A DNA stretch of 64,000 bases from DASYAE01 sp036501535 (GTDB taxonomy: Bacteria; Actinomycetota; Actinomycetes; Streptomycetales; Catenulisporaceae). This document shows positions 35,415 to 43,908 of this stretch, piece after piece. The first letter of the stretch is position 1. Every line of letters starts with the position of its first letter. Both the position numbers and the translations under genes were made by a program. The notes under the pieces were generated by a model. The model was not told where the DNA came from. It did not search any database and worked only from the letters and a program-made list of their open reading frames with translations. The stretch is from positions 1-64,000 of the forward strand of contig DASYAE010000295.1 in the NCBI GenBank assembly GCA_036501535.1, in the 5' to 3' direction.

Positions 35415-36322
35415 CCGACCAGACTCCGCCCGGTTCGGGTCCGGGACGCGGCGTGCCCGGACCCCGGCCCGGCCGCGACCACCCGGCCGGCTGCTCCCCG
35501 GACCAGCGCAGGTCCCTGGGCTCCTACGCGCTCGGCGCGCTCGACCCGATCGAAGCGGACCAGGTGCGCCGCCATCTGGTGGACTGCCCCGAGTGCCGGA
35601 TCGAATACCGCGACATGGCCGCGATGCCCGCGCTGCTCTCCCGCATCCCGCAGGTCGAGATGGAGGTCGGCGCCGTAGCGGTCCGCCCGGGCCAGGACAT
35701 GCTCACCCGCCTGCTCGAGCGCGCCGCCGTGCACGAAGGCGCCGCAGCCGGAGCGGCGGCCGCAGCGGCCCCGTTCACCCCGGCACAGGCAGCCGGACCG
35801 GCGCAGTGGCAGCAGCACCAGCCGGGCGCCGCAGGAGCGCACCACCGCAGACGGGCTCCGGGCGCGCGAGGCGTCTCCGGGCTGCCCGCCCGCATGCTCG
35901 ACCGGTGGCGGCAGGGCAGCTCCCTGCACCGCGTCTCGATCGCCACGGCCGGCACCGCGATCGTGGCGGCCGCAGCGGTCGGCGCCTACGCGGCGACGTC
36001 CTCCTCGGCTCCGGCCCCGGCCTTCGCCAAGACCCTGTCCGCGCAGAACTCCGCCACCGGCATCTCAGGCATCGTCGACTACCACTCGGCGGACTGGGGC
36101 AGCTGGGTGCAGGTCACCATGCGCGGCGTGCCATCAGGCGACGACTGCTCGCTGATCGCCGTGGACTCCAAGGGCGACCGGGCCATCGCCAGCACGTGGA
36201 CCGCGCCGGCGGACGGCACCGCCACCATCCCCGGGGGCCTGGCCATGCAGGCCCCGTCCATCGTCGAGTTCGAGGTGATCACGACGTCCGGCTCGACCCT
36301 GCTCACCATCCCGGTACGCTGA
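35411..36322 (+). CDS. Membrane anti-sigma factor (zinc ZAS type)
   Basis: A 303-residue protein starting at GTG 35411 on the sigma stop. The N-terminal cytosolic domain has SLGSYALGALDPIEADQVRRH, then the zinc ligands H55, C59 and C62 (HLVDCPEC), the ZAS pattern that binds the ECF sigma factor. A long Ala/Gln/His-rich linker leads to one membrane helix (about 177-195, IATAGTAIVAAAAVGAYAA). The extracellular C-terminal domain (about 205-303) resembles the RskA-type sandwich. Release of the sigma factor may follow thiol oxidation or regulated proteolysis. Confidence 0.9.
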   Translation: MTDQTPPGSGPGRGVPGPRPGRDHPAGCSPDQRRSLGSYALGALDPIEADQVRRHLVDCPECRIEYRDMAAMPALLSRIPQVEMEVGAVAVRPGQDMLTRLLERAAVHEGAAAGAAAAAAPFTPAQAAGPAQWQQHQPGAAGAHHRRRAPGARGVSGLPARMLDRWRQGSSLHRVSIATAGTAIVAAAAVGAYAATSSSAPAPAFAKTLSAQNSATGISGIVDYHSADWGSWVQVTMRGVPSGDDCSLIAVDSKGDRAIASTWTAPADGTATIPGGLAMQAPSIVEFEVITTSGSTLLTIPVR

Positions 36323-36377
36323 CGGCGCAGACCCACGATCAACCCTGGCTTCAAGATCAACGCAGAGCAGGAACCGC

Positions 36378-37454
36378 TTGTCACCGCGCACACAGGTCAA
36401 AGCCGGCCGCCGTCATGACCGGCCCCAGATCGAAGTGGTCTTCCTGCCCGGCCTCGCGGACGTGGTCTACGACGAGCTCACCGCCCGGTTCCCGCAGACC
36501 CGGGACTGGGCCATGGTGCCGGGGCGCGAGGACGCGGCGGCCGGCACGTTCAGCGGGCCGCTGTCCGCGCTGCTGTCGCTGCGCACGATAGTGGCGCCGT
36601 TCCTGGTGCTGACCTTCCCGGTCCCGGGGCCGGCCGGACTGCTCGGCGCCGGCAGCCTCGCCGCCATCGGCGAGGCGATGCGCGTGACGCGCGGACTCGA
36701 CCGCGAGCCCGGCCCCGACTCCTTCCGGATCGAGGCGGCCGGCCGCGAGTCGCCGACGATGCGCGACCTGGCGCACCGCCTGGCGGGCGCCAGCGGACTG
36801 CGCGAGGCCGAGGACGGCGAGTGCGTAGTGCGAATACGGCCGAATCCCGAGCGGCGCGGCTGGGACGCGCTCGTGCGGCTCAGTGCTCTGCCCTTGTCGG
36901 CGCGCCCCTGGCGGGTGCGCGGATATCAGGCCGCGGTGAACGCGACCGTCGCGGCCGCCATGGCGCGTCTGGTCGAGCCCCGGCCCGCGGACCGGGTGGC
37001 GAACCTCATGTGCGGCTCGGGCACGCTGCTGATAGAGCGGCTGCTGGCCGGGCCGGCCGGGGTGGCGGTCGGGGTCGACGTCGCGGGCGAGGCGATCGAG
37101 GCGGCCCGGGAGAACCTTGCGGCGGCAGGCCTGGACGGCCGGGCGCGCCTGCTCGAAGGCGACATCCGCGACGAGGCGTGGGGCGCCGCAGGACCGTTCG
37201 ACTGCCTCCTGGCCGATCCGCCGTGGGGCGACAAGTCCGGGCGCCACAGCGAGAACGAGCGGCTGCACAGGACCCTGCTCGAACGCGCCCACGCGCACGC
37301 CGCCCCCGACGCCCGGCTGGCGGTCCTCACGCACGAGATAAAAATCATGGAGAGGTGCCTGGACGGCGCCGGCGATCTGTGGCGCCCCGTGTCCGAGACC
37401 TCTGTCTTCCAGAAGGGGCACCACCCGCGCATCTATGTTCTGCGACGCCGCTGA
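36378..37454 (+). CDS. THUMP-like RNA methyltransferase (TrmN/RlmL type)
   Basis: A 358-residue S-adenosylmethionine-dependent methyltransferase, probably acting on tRNA or rRNA. TTG 36378 has AGGA upstream. The N-terminal about 170 residues include a THUMP/ferredoxin-like RNA-binding part ending in SARPWRVRGYQAAVN. The Rossmann domain has motif I ANLMCGSGTLLIE, an acidic residue after strand 2 (GVDVAGEAI), and the catalytic motif IV LADPPWGDK, where NPPYG or DPPYG is usual. The family methylates guanine N2. The exact site is not determinable. A strong terminator follows. Confidence 0.87.
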   Translation: MSPRTQVKAGRRHDRPQIEVVFLPGLADVVYDELTARFPQTRDWAMVPGREDAAAGTFSGPLSALLSLRTIVAPFLVLTFPVPGPAGLLGAGSLAAIGEAMRVTRGLDREPGPDSFRIEAAGRESPTMRDLAHRLAGASGLREAEDGECVVRIRPNPERRGWDALVRLSALPLSARPWRVRGYQAAVNATVAAAMARLVEPRPADRVANLMCGSGTLLIERLLAGPAGVAVGVDVAGEAIEAARENLAAAGLDGRARLLEGDIRDEAWGAAGPFDCLLADPPWGDKSGRHSENERLHRTLLERAHAHAAPDARLAVLTHEIKIMERCLDGAGDLWRPVSETSVFQKGHHPRIYVLRRR

Positions 37455-37476
37455 GCGGCTCGCCGGCCGGAATCAG

Positions 37477-37518
37477 ACCGCCCCCCGAGCCGCTGCTGCA
37501 AGCGGCCCGGGGGGCGGT
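37477..37518 (+). terminator. Strong hairpin terminator after the methyltransferase
   Basis: An 18-bp stem with one mismatch (37477-37494 and 37501-37518) and a six-base loop is followed by TTCTTCC. It lies 23 bases after the stop and also separates the gene from the convergent surface-protein gene. Confidence 0.75.
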
Positions 37519-37603
37519 TTCTTCCCCGCGTCCACAGTGGCTTAGGAACCACCGTTTCCCGAGCGGCGGACCGGAGCGCCGGTCCGCCGCCGGGCGGGGC
37601 TCG

Positions 37604-39520
37604 TCACCACCAGTGGCGGCTGCCGCGGTGGTGCCTCGGTTGCGGTGTCTTCGTGGCCGACCCGGTCGGCGACGCCTCAGGCGGCGTCGGGGTCGCGGCC
37701 GGCGGCGGCGTGGCGCCTACTGCTGCCAGGGCGCAGGACATCTGCGCCGCGGCCGAGCGCTGGGTGACGCAGTGCTGCGCCGGGTTGCCCGCCCCTGGCG
37801 TGGTCGCCCTGACCGTCTGGGCGAACACCACTGCGTCGACCACGCCGTTGGCGTCGGTGCCCAGCGTGCTGACCGGGTTGGTCAGGTGGAAGTTCTGGCA
37901 GTTGAGGTTGCCGAACGACTGCTGCAGCCGCATCACCACGAAGGTGAACAGGTTGCTGGCCGCCGCCGGGTCCGGGCTCGGGCCGCCGATCAGCAGGTTG
38001 ACGTCCTGCTGCAGCCGGGTGCCCTGGATCCGGTCCATGTCCGAGCAGTACTGCTGCGGCGACTCGCCGGCCGGCAGGAGCGGCTGGTCGACGCCCTGGC
38101 GGTACAGGTTCGTCTTCTGGGTGCTGAAGTTGCCGTTGCCGTCGAGGGTCATCGGGTCGTTCAGCGGGACCAGCGCGGACGGGTTGGTCGGGAAGGCGTT
38201 GGCCTGGATCTCGTCGAGCGCGAGCGAGGTGGCCGGCGTGCCGTTGTCGCCCACGTCCGGCATGGTCCACGGCGTGCAGCCGAGTGCCGGGTCGATGAAG
38301 TTGTCCAGCAGGCCGTTGTCGCTCGGGTTCGCCAGCACGGCCGCGTTGGGCATCGCCGCCGCGTTCGCCGCGGTGTCCTGCGCGATCTGGCCGTTGGCCG
38401 CGGCCAGGTACTTGGTGGTGACGTTGTCGCTCTGGTCCTGGTCGATCAGGGCGAAGTTGCGGGTCGTCATGCACGACTGGCCGTCCGTGGCGGTGCCCGG
38501 GTTCGGCACGGTCACCATGCCGGCCTGGATGCCCTGGTTGACCGCGGTGAAGAACGCCGCGCCGTTGCAGTCGGCGAACTGGGTGAACACCGAGCCGTTC
38601 AGGCCGTTGACGCAGCTGCCGGCGGCGAGGCTGCCGTTCGAGTCGACCAGGGTGAGGTTGGTGGCGTTGAAGCCGAACCAGATGCCCACCACGGCGTCGG
38701 CCGGGAGGGTCGGCACGACCGGCGCGGCGGACGGCTGGGTGCCCTGGTCGATCACCAGCGGGTCATAGATGGTCAGCGCGCCGGTCGCCGGGTCGTAGAT
38801 CGTGCCCTGGACGAACGCGGTCTGGTTCGTGTTGGCCTCGTTGCACGGGCCCATCGCCGGGTCGGTCGCGGTCAGCTCGTACGGCGTCGCCAGGCCCTGG
38901 GCGGTCAGCGGGTCCGCCGGCACGGTGATCGAGCAGTTCGGGTTCGGCGTGGCCGCCGCGGCGCCGGACGCGGCGCAGCTGGCGGTGTTCGTCGGGGTCG
39001 CGTTGGTCGGAGCGGCGTTCGTCGGGGCGGCAGTCGTCGCAGCGGCGCTGCTCGACGCGGTGGTCGCCGCCGCGGAGGTCGACGTGGCGGCGGCCGGGGT
39101 GCTCGCGCTGGTGCTCGCCGCGCTGGAGGACGCAGCGGCTGCCGCGGTGCTTCCGGCGGCGCTCGCGCTGGTGGAGTCGCTCGCCGTCGTGACGGTGTCG
39201 GCCTGGGCGGCGACGCTCCCGTTGGCGCCGGCGGCGGACGTCGTCGTACCCGTGCTCGCCGCGCTGGACGAGGCCGGGGTCGAGACGCTCGAATTCGTAC
39301 ACGCGCCGGCCAGCGGAGAGGAATTGTCCGGCGCGGCCAATGCGAAGCCCGCGGCCGCGATTCCGGCCACCGGCAGCACCATCAGCATGATGCCGACTTT
39401 GCGGCGGCGCCAGCCTCGCCGTTCCCGACGAGCCTCGTGAAGCTCGTCCTGCGTGGTCCCGCGCAGGTTCTGCCCCGGCTCCCGCCGGTGCCCCCCGCCC
39501 TGCGGATTCGGTGTGGACAA
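37604..39520 (-). CDS. Large membrane-anchored surface protein with Ser/Ala/Thr-rich stalk
   Basis: A 638-residue protein of unknown function. TTG 39520 has AAGGAG at ideal distance. The N-terminus is cytosolic and Arg-rich (RRERRGWRRRKVG), followed by one hydrophobic segment (IMLMVLPVAGIAAAGFALAA) that acts as anchor or signal. Then comes a stalk of about 110 Ser/Ala/Thr residues, a likely O-glycosylation zone. The ectodomain (about 185-610) is Asn/Asp-rich with paired Cys and aromatic motifs. The C-terminus has His/Arg (PQPRHHRGSRHWW). It starts nine bases after the stop of a smaller surface-protein gene, so the two form an operon. I do not recognise the ectodomain. Confidence 0.78.
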   Translation of the reverse strand: MSTPNPQGGGHRREPGQNLRGTTQDELHEARRERRGWRRRKVGIMLMVLPVAGIAAAGFALAAPDNSSPLAGACTNSSVSTPASSSAASTGTTTSAAGANGSVAAQADTVTTASDSTSASAAGSTAAAAASSSAASTSASTPAAATSTSAAATTASSSAAATTAAPTNAAPTNATPTNTASCAASGAAAATPNPNCSITVPADPLTAQGLATPYELTATDPAMGPCNEANTNQTAFVQGTIYDPATGALTIYDPLVIDQGTQPSAAPVVPTLPADAVVGIWFGFNATNLTLVDSNGSLAAGSCVNGLNGSVFTQFADCNGAAFFTAVNQGIQAGMVTVPNPGTATDGQSCMTTRNFALIDQDQSDNVTTKYLAAANGQIAQDTAANAAAMPNAAVLANPSDNGLLDNFIDPALGCTPWTMPDVGDNGTPATSLALDEIQANAFPTNPSALVPLNDPMTLDGNGNFSTQKTNLYRQGVDQPLLPAGESPQQYCSDMDRIQGTRLQQDVNLLIGGPSPDPAAASNLFTFVVMRLQQSFGNLNCQNFHLTNPVSTLGTDANGVVDAVVFAQTVRATTPGAGNPAQHCVTQRSAAAQMSCALAAVGATPPPAATPTPPEASPTGSATKTPQPRHHRGSRHWW

Positions 39521-39529
39521 GACTGCTCC

Positions 39530-40249
39530 TTAGCTGTTGTGGGTATGCGACTTCCGCCGCCGCTGGAACATGAGGAACCCGACCGCGCCGGACGCCGCGA
39601 CCAGCGCGACGAACGACTCCACGAGCGAGGCGGACAGAAGGGGCTTGGTGTTGCCGGCCAGGCCGACCCGGACGATCCCGGTGCTGGTGACGGCGGCGTC
39701 CGACGCGCCCGCCTGCGCGCTCTGGCTGCTCGCCGGAGTGGAGGCGTTCGCGCTGGGCGTCGCCGGCGCGCCGGCGGCGCCCGCGGCCGCCGCCGTGCTC
39801 GACTGGGCCTGCGGGGCGGCCGCGGCGGACTGCCCCTGGACGGACCCGGAGCTCGGCTGCGCCGCGGCGGCCTGCGTCGTCGGGGCCGAGCCGGCCGCCG
39901 CCACGGTGATGTTCACCGACGGGCTGCCGGATCCGCACTGCGCCGTGACGGTGTAGGTGCCGGGGGCGAGGGACGAGGAGATGGTCGCGGACCCGGTGAA
40001 GTTCACCGAGCCCTTGTCGACCGACGCCTTTCCGCCGGCGAAGGCGCTCGACTCGACGCCGTCGAAGGGCTGCCCGTTGCTCGGGCAGGTGCCCAGAATG
40101 GTCACCGTCTGGCCGGCCGTCACCGTGCCGGGATTCACGATCAGCTGACCGTAGCCGGTTCCGGCGACCGCTTCGGCCGCGGGCAGCGCCAATACGGCGA
40201 GCGCGGCCGCAATCGTCAGGAGCCTGGCCCGGACTGCGTGTGAACGCAC
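39530..40249 (-). CDS. Exported Ig-like protein with C-terminal membrane anchor
   Basis: A 239-residue protein. GTG 40249 has AAGGGAG upstream. It has a signal peptide (MRSHAVRARLLTIAAALAVLALPAAEAVAG), one Ig-like beta domain (about 32-115: IVNPGTVTAGQTVTILGTCP ... GTYTVTAQCGSG) with two Cys, and an Ala/Gln/Ser stalk. It ends with LVESFVALVAASGAVGFLMF and RRRK, a tail anchor like those of sortase substrates. A canonical LPxTG or LAxTG is absent (LAGNTKP is the nearest). It forms an operon with the larger surface protein downstream. Confidence 0.78.
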   Translation of the reverse strand: MRSHAVRARLLTIAAALAVLALPAAEAVAGTGYGQLIVNPGTVTAGQTVTILGTCPSNGQPFDGVESSAFAGGKASVDKGSVNFTGSATISSSLAPGTYTVTAQCGSGSPSVNITVAAAGSAPTTQAAAAQPSSGSVQGQSAAAAPQAQSSTAAAAGAAGAPATPSANASTPASSQSAQAGASDAAVTSTGIVRVGLAGNTKPLLSASLVESFVALVAASGAVGFLMFQRRRKSHTHNS

Positions 40250-40475
40250 TGGTCACCACTCCCTTCCGCATGCGATCGAACCCGGGCCCGGATGGCCCGG
40301 CTGAAATTGAGCGCTTACACGGGGCCCACCGCGGGGCGGTTCAACCGGATTCGGCAAAGGATCCGCATGGCGCGCCGCCGGATCCGGCCGGGCCGCACCG
40401 ATATGACAGTGCGTCAGAAAGCTGTCACTCGGCGGATCGCCGGCCGCCGGAATTGCCGGAAAATTCGGCAGAAGA

Positions 40476-40498
40476 ACGGCCGCCGAAACGGCGGCCGT
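40476..40498. terminator. Perfect 10-bp hairpin with AAA loop
   Basis: ACGGCCGCCG (40476-40485) pairs perfectly with 40489-40498. It is a second possible terminator for the LLM gene or a structured leader for the downstream surface operon. Confidence 0.4.
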
Positions 40499-40554
40499 CG
40501 GAAGGGGTACTTCTGTGTCCGGTCCGGAAAAAATCCGGCGCGCAAAGGACGATG

Positions 40555-40594
40555 GGCCGGGGCGGGGCGGGGTCGGCTCCGCCCCGCCCCGGCC
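40555..40594 (-). terminator. 16-bp GC hairpin after the LLM oxidoreductase
   Basis: 40555-40570 and 40579-40594 form a perfect 16-bp G/C stem around an eight-base loop, about 59 bases beyond the stop of the LLM gene on the minus strand. Confidence 0.6.
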
Positions 40595-40652
40595 CCGGGA
40601 GGTGTCGTGCTACACCCGGACAGGTGGTGGGATCAGGGGATGAGACGGACGG

Positions 40653-41528
40653 TCAGAAGCCGGCCGCCACCGGGATGATCTTCTCGCCGATCAGCTCCAG
40701 CTGCGCGATCTCGTGCACGTTCGGCACCCAGAGGTGCACGTGCTGCACGCCGAGCGCGGCCAGGCCCCGGAACTGCTCCAGGATCTCGTCGGCGTTCTCG
40801 CCCTTCGGGCCGAGGTCGAAGTTGCCCGTCATCACGGTCTTCTCGATCTCGTCGTAGTCGCGGCCGACGTCCGCGCAGTGCCCGCGCAGCACCTCGAGCT
40901 TGTGCTCCAGCTCCGGCCCGGCGAACAGGTTGCAGGCCTGCGCGTACTGCGCGACCATCCGCAGCGTCTTCTTCTCGCCCCCGCCGCCGATCAGGATCGG
41001 CGGGTGCGGCCTGGCCAGCGACTGCGGCACGTTGAGAGTCCCGCCGAGGTTGTAGTGCCTGCCCTCGTACGGGCCGTTGTCCTCGCTCCACATCTGCAGG
41101 CAGATCTGCAGCGCCTCCTCCAGCCGCTCGAACCGCTCGGCGGTCGGCGGGAACGGCAGGCCGAGTCCGCGCGACTCCTCCTCGTTCCAGGCCGCGCCGA
41201 TGCCGAGCCAGGCCCGCCCCTGCGAGAGCACGTCGAGCGTCGTGACGGCCTTCGCCAGCAGCCCCGGCTCGCGGTAGACCACGGCGGTGACCCAGGCCAG
41301 CAGCTCGATCTTCGAGGTGCGCGCGGCGAGGTAGCCGAGGGTGGTGTAGGCCTCGAGCATGTCGTGCTCGGCCGGTCCGATGCCGCGGATCTGCCACACG
41401 TGGTCCATCACGCTGAGCTTGCTGAAGCCGGCGTCCTCGGCCGCGACGGCGATGCGGCTGAGGTCCTTGGCCAGGTTCTGCGGCCCGCCGGGCCAGGTGA
41501 AGTCCGGCACATGGAGTCCGAGTTGCAT
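40653..41528 (-). CDS. LLM-class F420-dependent oxidoreductase
   Basis: A 291-residue luciferase-like TIM-barrel enzyme. ATG 41528 has AAAGGGA upstream. Typical features are MQLGLHVPDFTW, FSKLSVMDHVWQ, AYTTLGYLAARTSKIELLAWVTAVVYREPGLLAK (split over residues about 55-95), LGIGAAWNEEE, PPILIGGGGEKKTLRMVAQYA and a C-terminal GVQHVHLWVP. This pattern belongs to the actinobacterial F420-dependent LLM enzymes; FMN use cannot be excluded. The substrate is unknown. It stands alone, with a terminator after it. Confidence 0.9.
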   Translation of the reverse strand: MQLGLHVPDFTWPGGPQNLAKDLSRIAVAAEDAGFSKLSVMDHVWQIRGIGPAEHDMLEAYTTLGYLAARTSKIELLAWVTAVVYREPGLLAKAVTTLDVLSQGRAWLGIGAAWNEEESRGLGLPFPPTAERFERLEEALQICLQMWSEDNGPYEGRHYNLGGTLNVPQSLARPHPPILIGGGGEKKTLRMVAQYAQACNLFAGPELEHKLEVLRGHCADVGRDYDEIEKTVMTGNFDLGPKGENADEILEQFRGLAALGVQHVHLWVPNVHEIAQLELIGEKIIPVAAGF

Positions 41529-41798
41529 GGCGGTCCCTTTCTGGTTCACCCGGTCGATCAACCGGAGACTACTCCGTTTCGCCTCATCCTAGCCTCCTGC
41601 GACGCCCGGGCGGCAAACCGGACGCGCCGCCGCCGCCCGGTCGGCGCCCCCCGCCACGATAATCACAAGCCTCTTATACACAGGCCGCCGGGCGGCCGAC
41701 CTGAACCATGCCCATGCGTTCATTGCGAGCAAACCGGCCGCGGCAGTAACTTACATACACGGGGTATCAGCGTTGATCCGGACGACCGGGGGTGGGCC

Positions 41799-42593
41799 GT
41801 GAGCGTGATGTTGCCGCCTGAGCTGGTGTGGGTGCTCGGGGCGATCGGGGTGCAGTGGCCGAACGTGGACGAGGACAAGCTGCGCGCGGCCGGGACCAAC
41901 TTCCGGCAGATCAGCGACCAGCTCAAGGACCACAAGTCCGGCTCGATGCAGCAGATCGAGCAGATGCTGCACCTGAACTCCAGCCAGTCGCTCGAGGTGT
42001 TCCAGGCGCTGTGGCAGAAGGTGGTCCAAGGACACATGGGCGACCTGGAGCAGGGCCTTGACGTGCTGGCCGACGCGATGGGCGTGTGCGCGGACATCGT
42101 CGAGGGCATGAAGGCCGCCGCGGTCGTCCAGCTGGGCATCTTCGCCGCCGAGACGGCCGCGGACGTGGCCGCCGCGATCGCCACCGGCGGCCTGGCCGCC
42201 GGCGCCGAGGTCGCGCTGGACATCGCCACCCGGGAGATCGTCCAGGGCATCTTCAACCAGGCCCTGCAGCAGATCGAGTACCAGGTCAAGCAGGCCATGC
42301 TCGCCCCGGTCATCGACACCCTCGGCAGCGCCGGGGAGAACCTGGCCGGGCAGCTGCTCGGCAACGCGCTCGGGGTGGACCAGGGCGTCAACTTCGGCAG
42401 CCTGCTCGGCGCGGCCAAGAGCGGGGCCGGCCAGGGCATCTCCACCACCACCTCCGACCTGACCAGCCTGGCCACCGACCCGATCGGGCCGTCCGGCCTC
42501 GGCATCACACAGGGCCAGCCGACGCCCGATTCCGGCACCCAGGGCAGCAACGGGCAGATCCACGACGCGCTCACCGCCGACAGCAAGGGCTGA
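41799..42593 (+). CDS. WXG100-like domain protein (type VII secretion-type N-terminus)
   Basis: A 264-residue protein. GTG 41799 is chosen because family members begin (M)S.MLP.ELVWVL..IGV.WPNVDEDKLRA. That segment is the N-terminal signature of actinobacterial WXG100-like proteins, many of which are polymorphic toxins or their carriers. The helical domain continues (QISDQLKDHKSGSMQQIEQ) with a central Ala/Gly-rich hydrophobic hairpin (AETAADVAAAIATGGLAAGAEVAL). The C-terminus is a Gly/Ser/Thr-rich tail with no toxin domain. It likely acts as a secreted or surface component rather than a toxin. The next gene begins 11 bases later and encodes a membrane protein. Confidence 0.75.
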   Translation: MSVMLPPELVWVLGAIGVQWPNVDEDKLRAAGTNFRQISDQLKDHKSGSMQQIEQMLHLNSSQSLEVFQALWQKVVQGHMGDLEQGLDVLADAMGVCADIVEGMKAAAVVQLGIFAAETAADVAAAIATGGLAAGAEVALDIATREIVQGIFNQALQQIEYQVKQAMLAPVIDTLGSAGENLAGQLLGNALGVDQGVNFGSLLGAAKSGAGQGISTTTSDLTSLATDPIGPSGLGITQGQPTPDSGTQGSNGQIHDALTADSKG

Positions 42594-42604
42594 TCGGGCA
42601 AGCC

Positions 42605-43267
42605 ATGAGGGGACCGGCGCCGACCGAGCCGAGCGACGCGACGCCGACCGAGGACGCGCGGCCGCAGCTCCCGGCACCGCCGCGCGCCGCCACGCGCTCG
42701 GTGCCCGGCCCAAAGCGTCTCAGGAGGCGTACGCATACCGTCACGGTCTTCACCGCAGTGGCCGTCCTGGCCGTCGCGGTCGGGACGGTCGTCGGCGCCG
42801 CTGAGCGCCCAAGCGCCGGCGGGGCCGACCCGTTCCCCTCCAACGGCACGCCGCTCAATGCCCTGACCCCGGTGACCGGTGCCTTCGAGTCCGGCGACAG
42901 CGCGCCGTCCGACGACGGGAAGCCCTTCGCCTACGTGCTCGCCCAGGACGTCGGCTGCGTCGCCAGCGGGTTCGTCGTCTACGCGCTCGACGCCGAAGAA
43001 AGTGCGTTAACAGCCTCGCTTGGCCTCGACGACCACTCCCGCGATGCGGACGCCACGCCCGAGGTGCAGATATACGGCGACGGCAGACTGCTGGGTTCGT
43101 ACAAGGCGGCACCCGCCCGGAAGGCGCCGGTCCAGGTGCGCGTCGACCTCACCAGCGTCAGCCTTCTGACGATCTCTTGGCAGTATCCGGCGACCGCCCA
43201 ACAAGCCGGCGGCGGCGCCTGCCGGCCGGTGGCGACGCTGCTGATCGGCGATCCCGCGCTCATGTAG
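42605..43267 (+). CDS. Membrane-anchored NPCBM-like domain protein
   Basis: A 220-residue protein. A Pro/Arg-rich cytosolic N-terminus is followed by one membrane helix (VTVFTAVAVLAVAVGTVVGA, about 46-65). The extracellular domain (about 90-220) has a beta-rich pattern (LTASLGLDDHSRD, VQIYGDGRLLGSY, VRVDLTSVSLLTISW) like the NPCBM/NEW2 carbohydrate-binding fold, with two Cys. It probably binds a surface glycan. It follows the WXG100-like gene closely and should be cotranscribed. Confidence 0.7.
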   Translation: MRGPAPTEPSDATPTEDARPQLPAPPRAATRSVPGPKRLRRRTHTVTVFTAVAVLAVAVGTVVGAAERPSAGGADPFPSNGTPLNALTPVTGAFESGDSAPSDDGKPFAYVLAQDVGCVASGFVVYALDAEESALTASLGLDDHSRDADATPEVQIYGDGRLLGSYKAAPARKAPVQVRVDLTSVSLLTISWQYPATAQQAGGGACRPVATLLIGDPALM

Positions 43268-43310
43268 CCGAGCAGCCCGCCGCGCCGAAGGCGCCACTCG
43301 CCCTCATTCC

Positions 43311-43820
43311 TCATTCTCCTTGCTCGGTCGGGTCGCCGAGCTCGTCGGCCAGGCGCCGGAGGTACTGCGCGAGGCGGGCGGCGTCCTCGGGATCCCAGTC
43401 GGCGACCAGGCGCGCGAACACGTCGTCCTGCCACAGGTGCGACGCGTCGAGCAGCCGGCGGCCGGCCGGGGTGACCGTCAGCACGGCCCGGCGGCTGTCC
43501 CGCGCCGAGGCGGCGCGGGACAGGTAGCCCCGCCCGACCGCCGCGGCCGTGAACCGGCTGGCGCCGGAGTGGTCGAGGCCGAGCTGGTGGGCCACGTCGG
43601 CCACGGCGACCTGCGTGGTACGACGGGCGGCGGTCTCGACAGCGTCGAGCACGGCGATGTCCTGGAGCCGCCGCTCCGGTCCTCCCGTGCCTCCGGACCC
43701 GTCACCGTCACCGCCGCCATCACCGGCGACGCGGGTGGCCCAGCGCCGGGACCAGAACCGCACGAGCCGGAACAGGGCCGGGCCCGCGCCGTCGAGCCCC
43801 GCGGCGTTTTCGCTCTCCAT
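43311..43820 (-). CDS. MarR-family transcriptional regulator
   Basis: A 169-residue regulator. ATG 43820 is preferred; an ATG at 43853 would lie inside the operator. The winged helix reads VADVAHQLGLDHSGASRFTAAAVGRGYLSRAASARDSRRAVLTVTPAG (about residues 70-118; shown in parts), with the wing DSRRAVL typical of MarR proteins. A Gly/Asp-rich insert (about 35-50) is unusual. It is divergent from a VOC-family gene with two matching palindromes between them, so it likely represses both genes. Confidence 0.88.
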   Translation of the reverse strand: MESENAAGLDGAGPALFRLVRFWSRRWATRVAGDGGGDGDGSGGTGGPERRLQDIAVLDAVETAARRTTQVAVADVAHQLGLDHSGASRFTAAAVGRGYLSRAASARDSRRAVLTVTPAGRRLLDASHLWQDDVFARLVADWDPEDAARLAQYLRRLADELGDPTEQGE

Positions 43821-43841
43821 GAGGACACCGTAGCGAATGCG

Positions 43842-43874
43842 TGCGCTTCGCATGTACTATACGTGCGATCCGCA
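43842..43874. promoter_or_regulatory. Paired MarR operator, TGCG-N3-CGCA twice
   Basis: TGCGCTTCGCA (43842-43852) and TGCGATCCGCA (43864-43874) share the pattern TGCG-N3-CGCA. Their centres are 22 bases apart, about two helical turns. They flank TACTAT (43855-43860), a plausible -10 element, in the gap between the divergent MarR and VOC genes. Confidence 0.65.
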
Positions 43875-43908
43875 TACATCAGAGCCGGAAAGCGAGCCGG
43901 GAGCAGCC

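Larger units (their letters stand above)
40250..40652. other. Intergenic region with two GC hairpins
   Basis: No gene is supported. It contains a 10-bp hairpin (40476-40498) and a 16-bp hairpin (40555-40594). The left end should hold the promoter for the Ig-like/surface-protein operon. Confidence 0.5.

Noticed and set aside
39530..39640. Sortase LPxTG-type anchor
   Set aside because: Membrane helix and RRRK tail are present, but the nearest motif, LAGNTKP, does not match known sortase signals.
36821..40243. 1140-residue open frame on the plus strand
   Set aside because: Covers two well-supported minus-strand surface-protein genes and the end of the methyltransferase in another frame.
40292..40678. 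128-residue Arg-rich ORF
   Set aside because: Runs through two terminator-like hairpins and is mostly Arg/Gly; not a credible protein.
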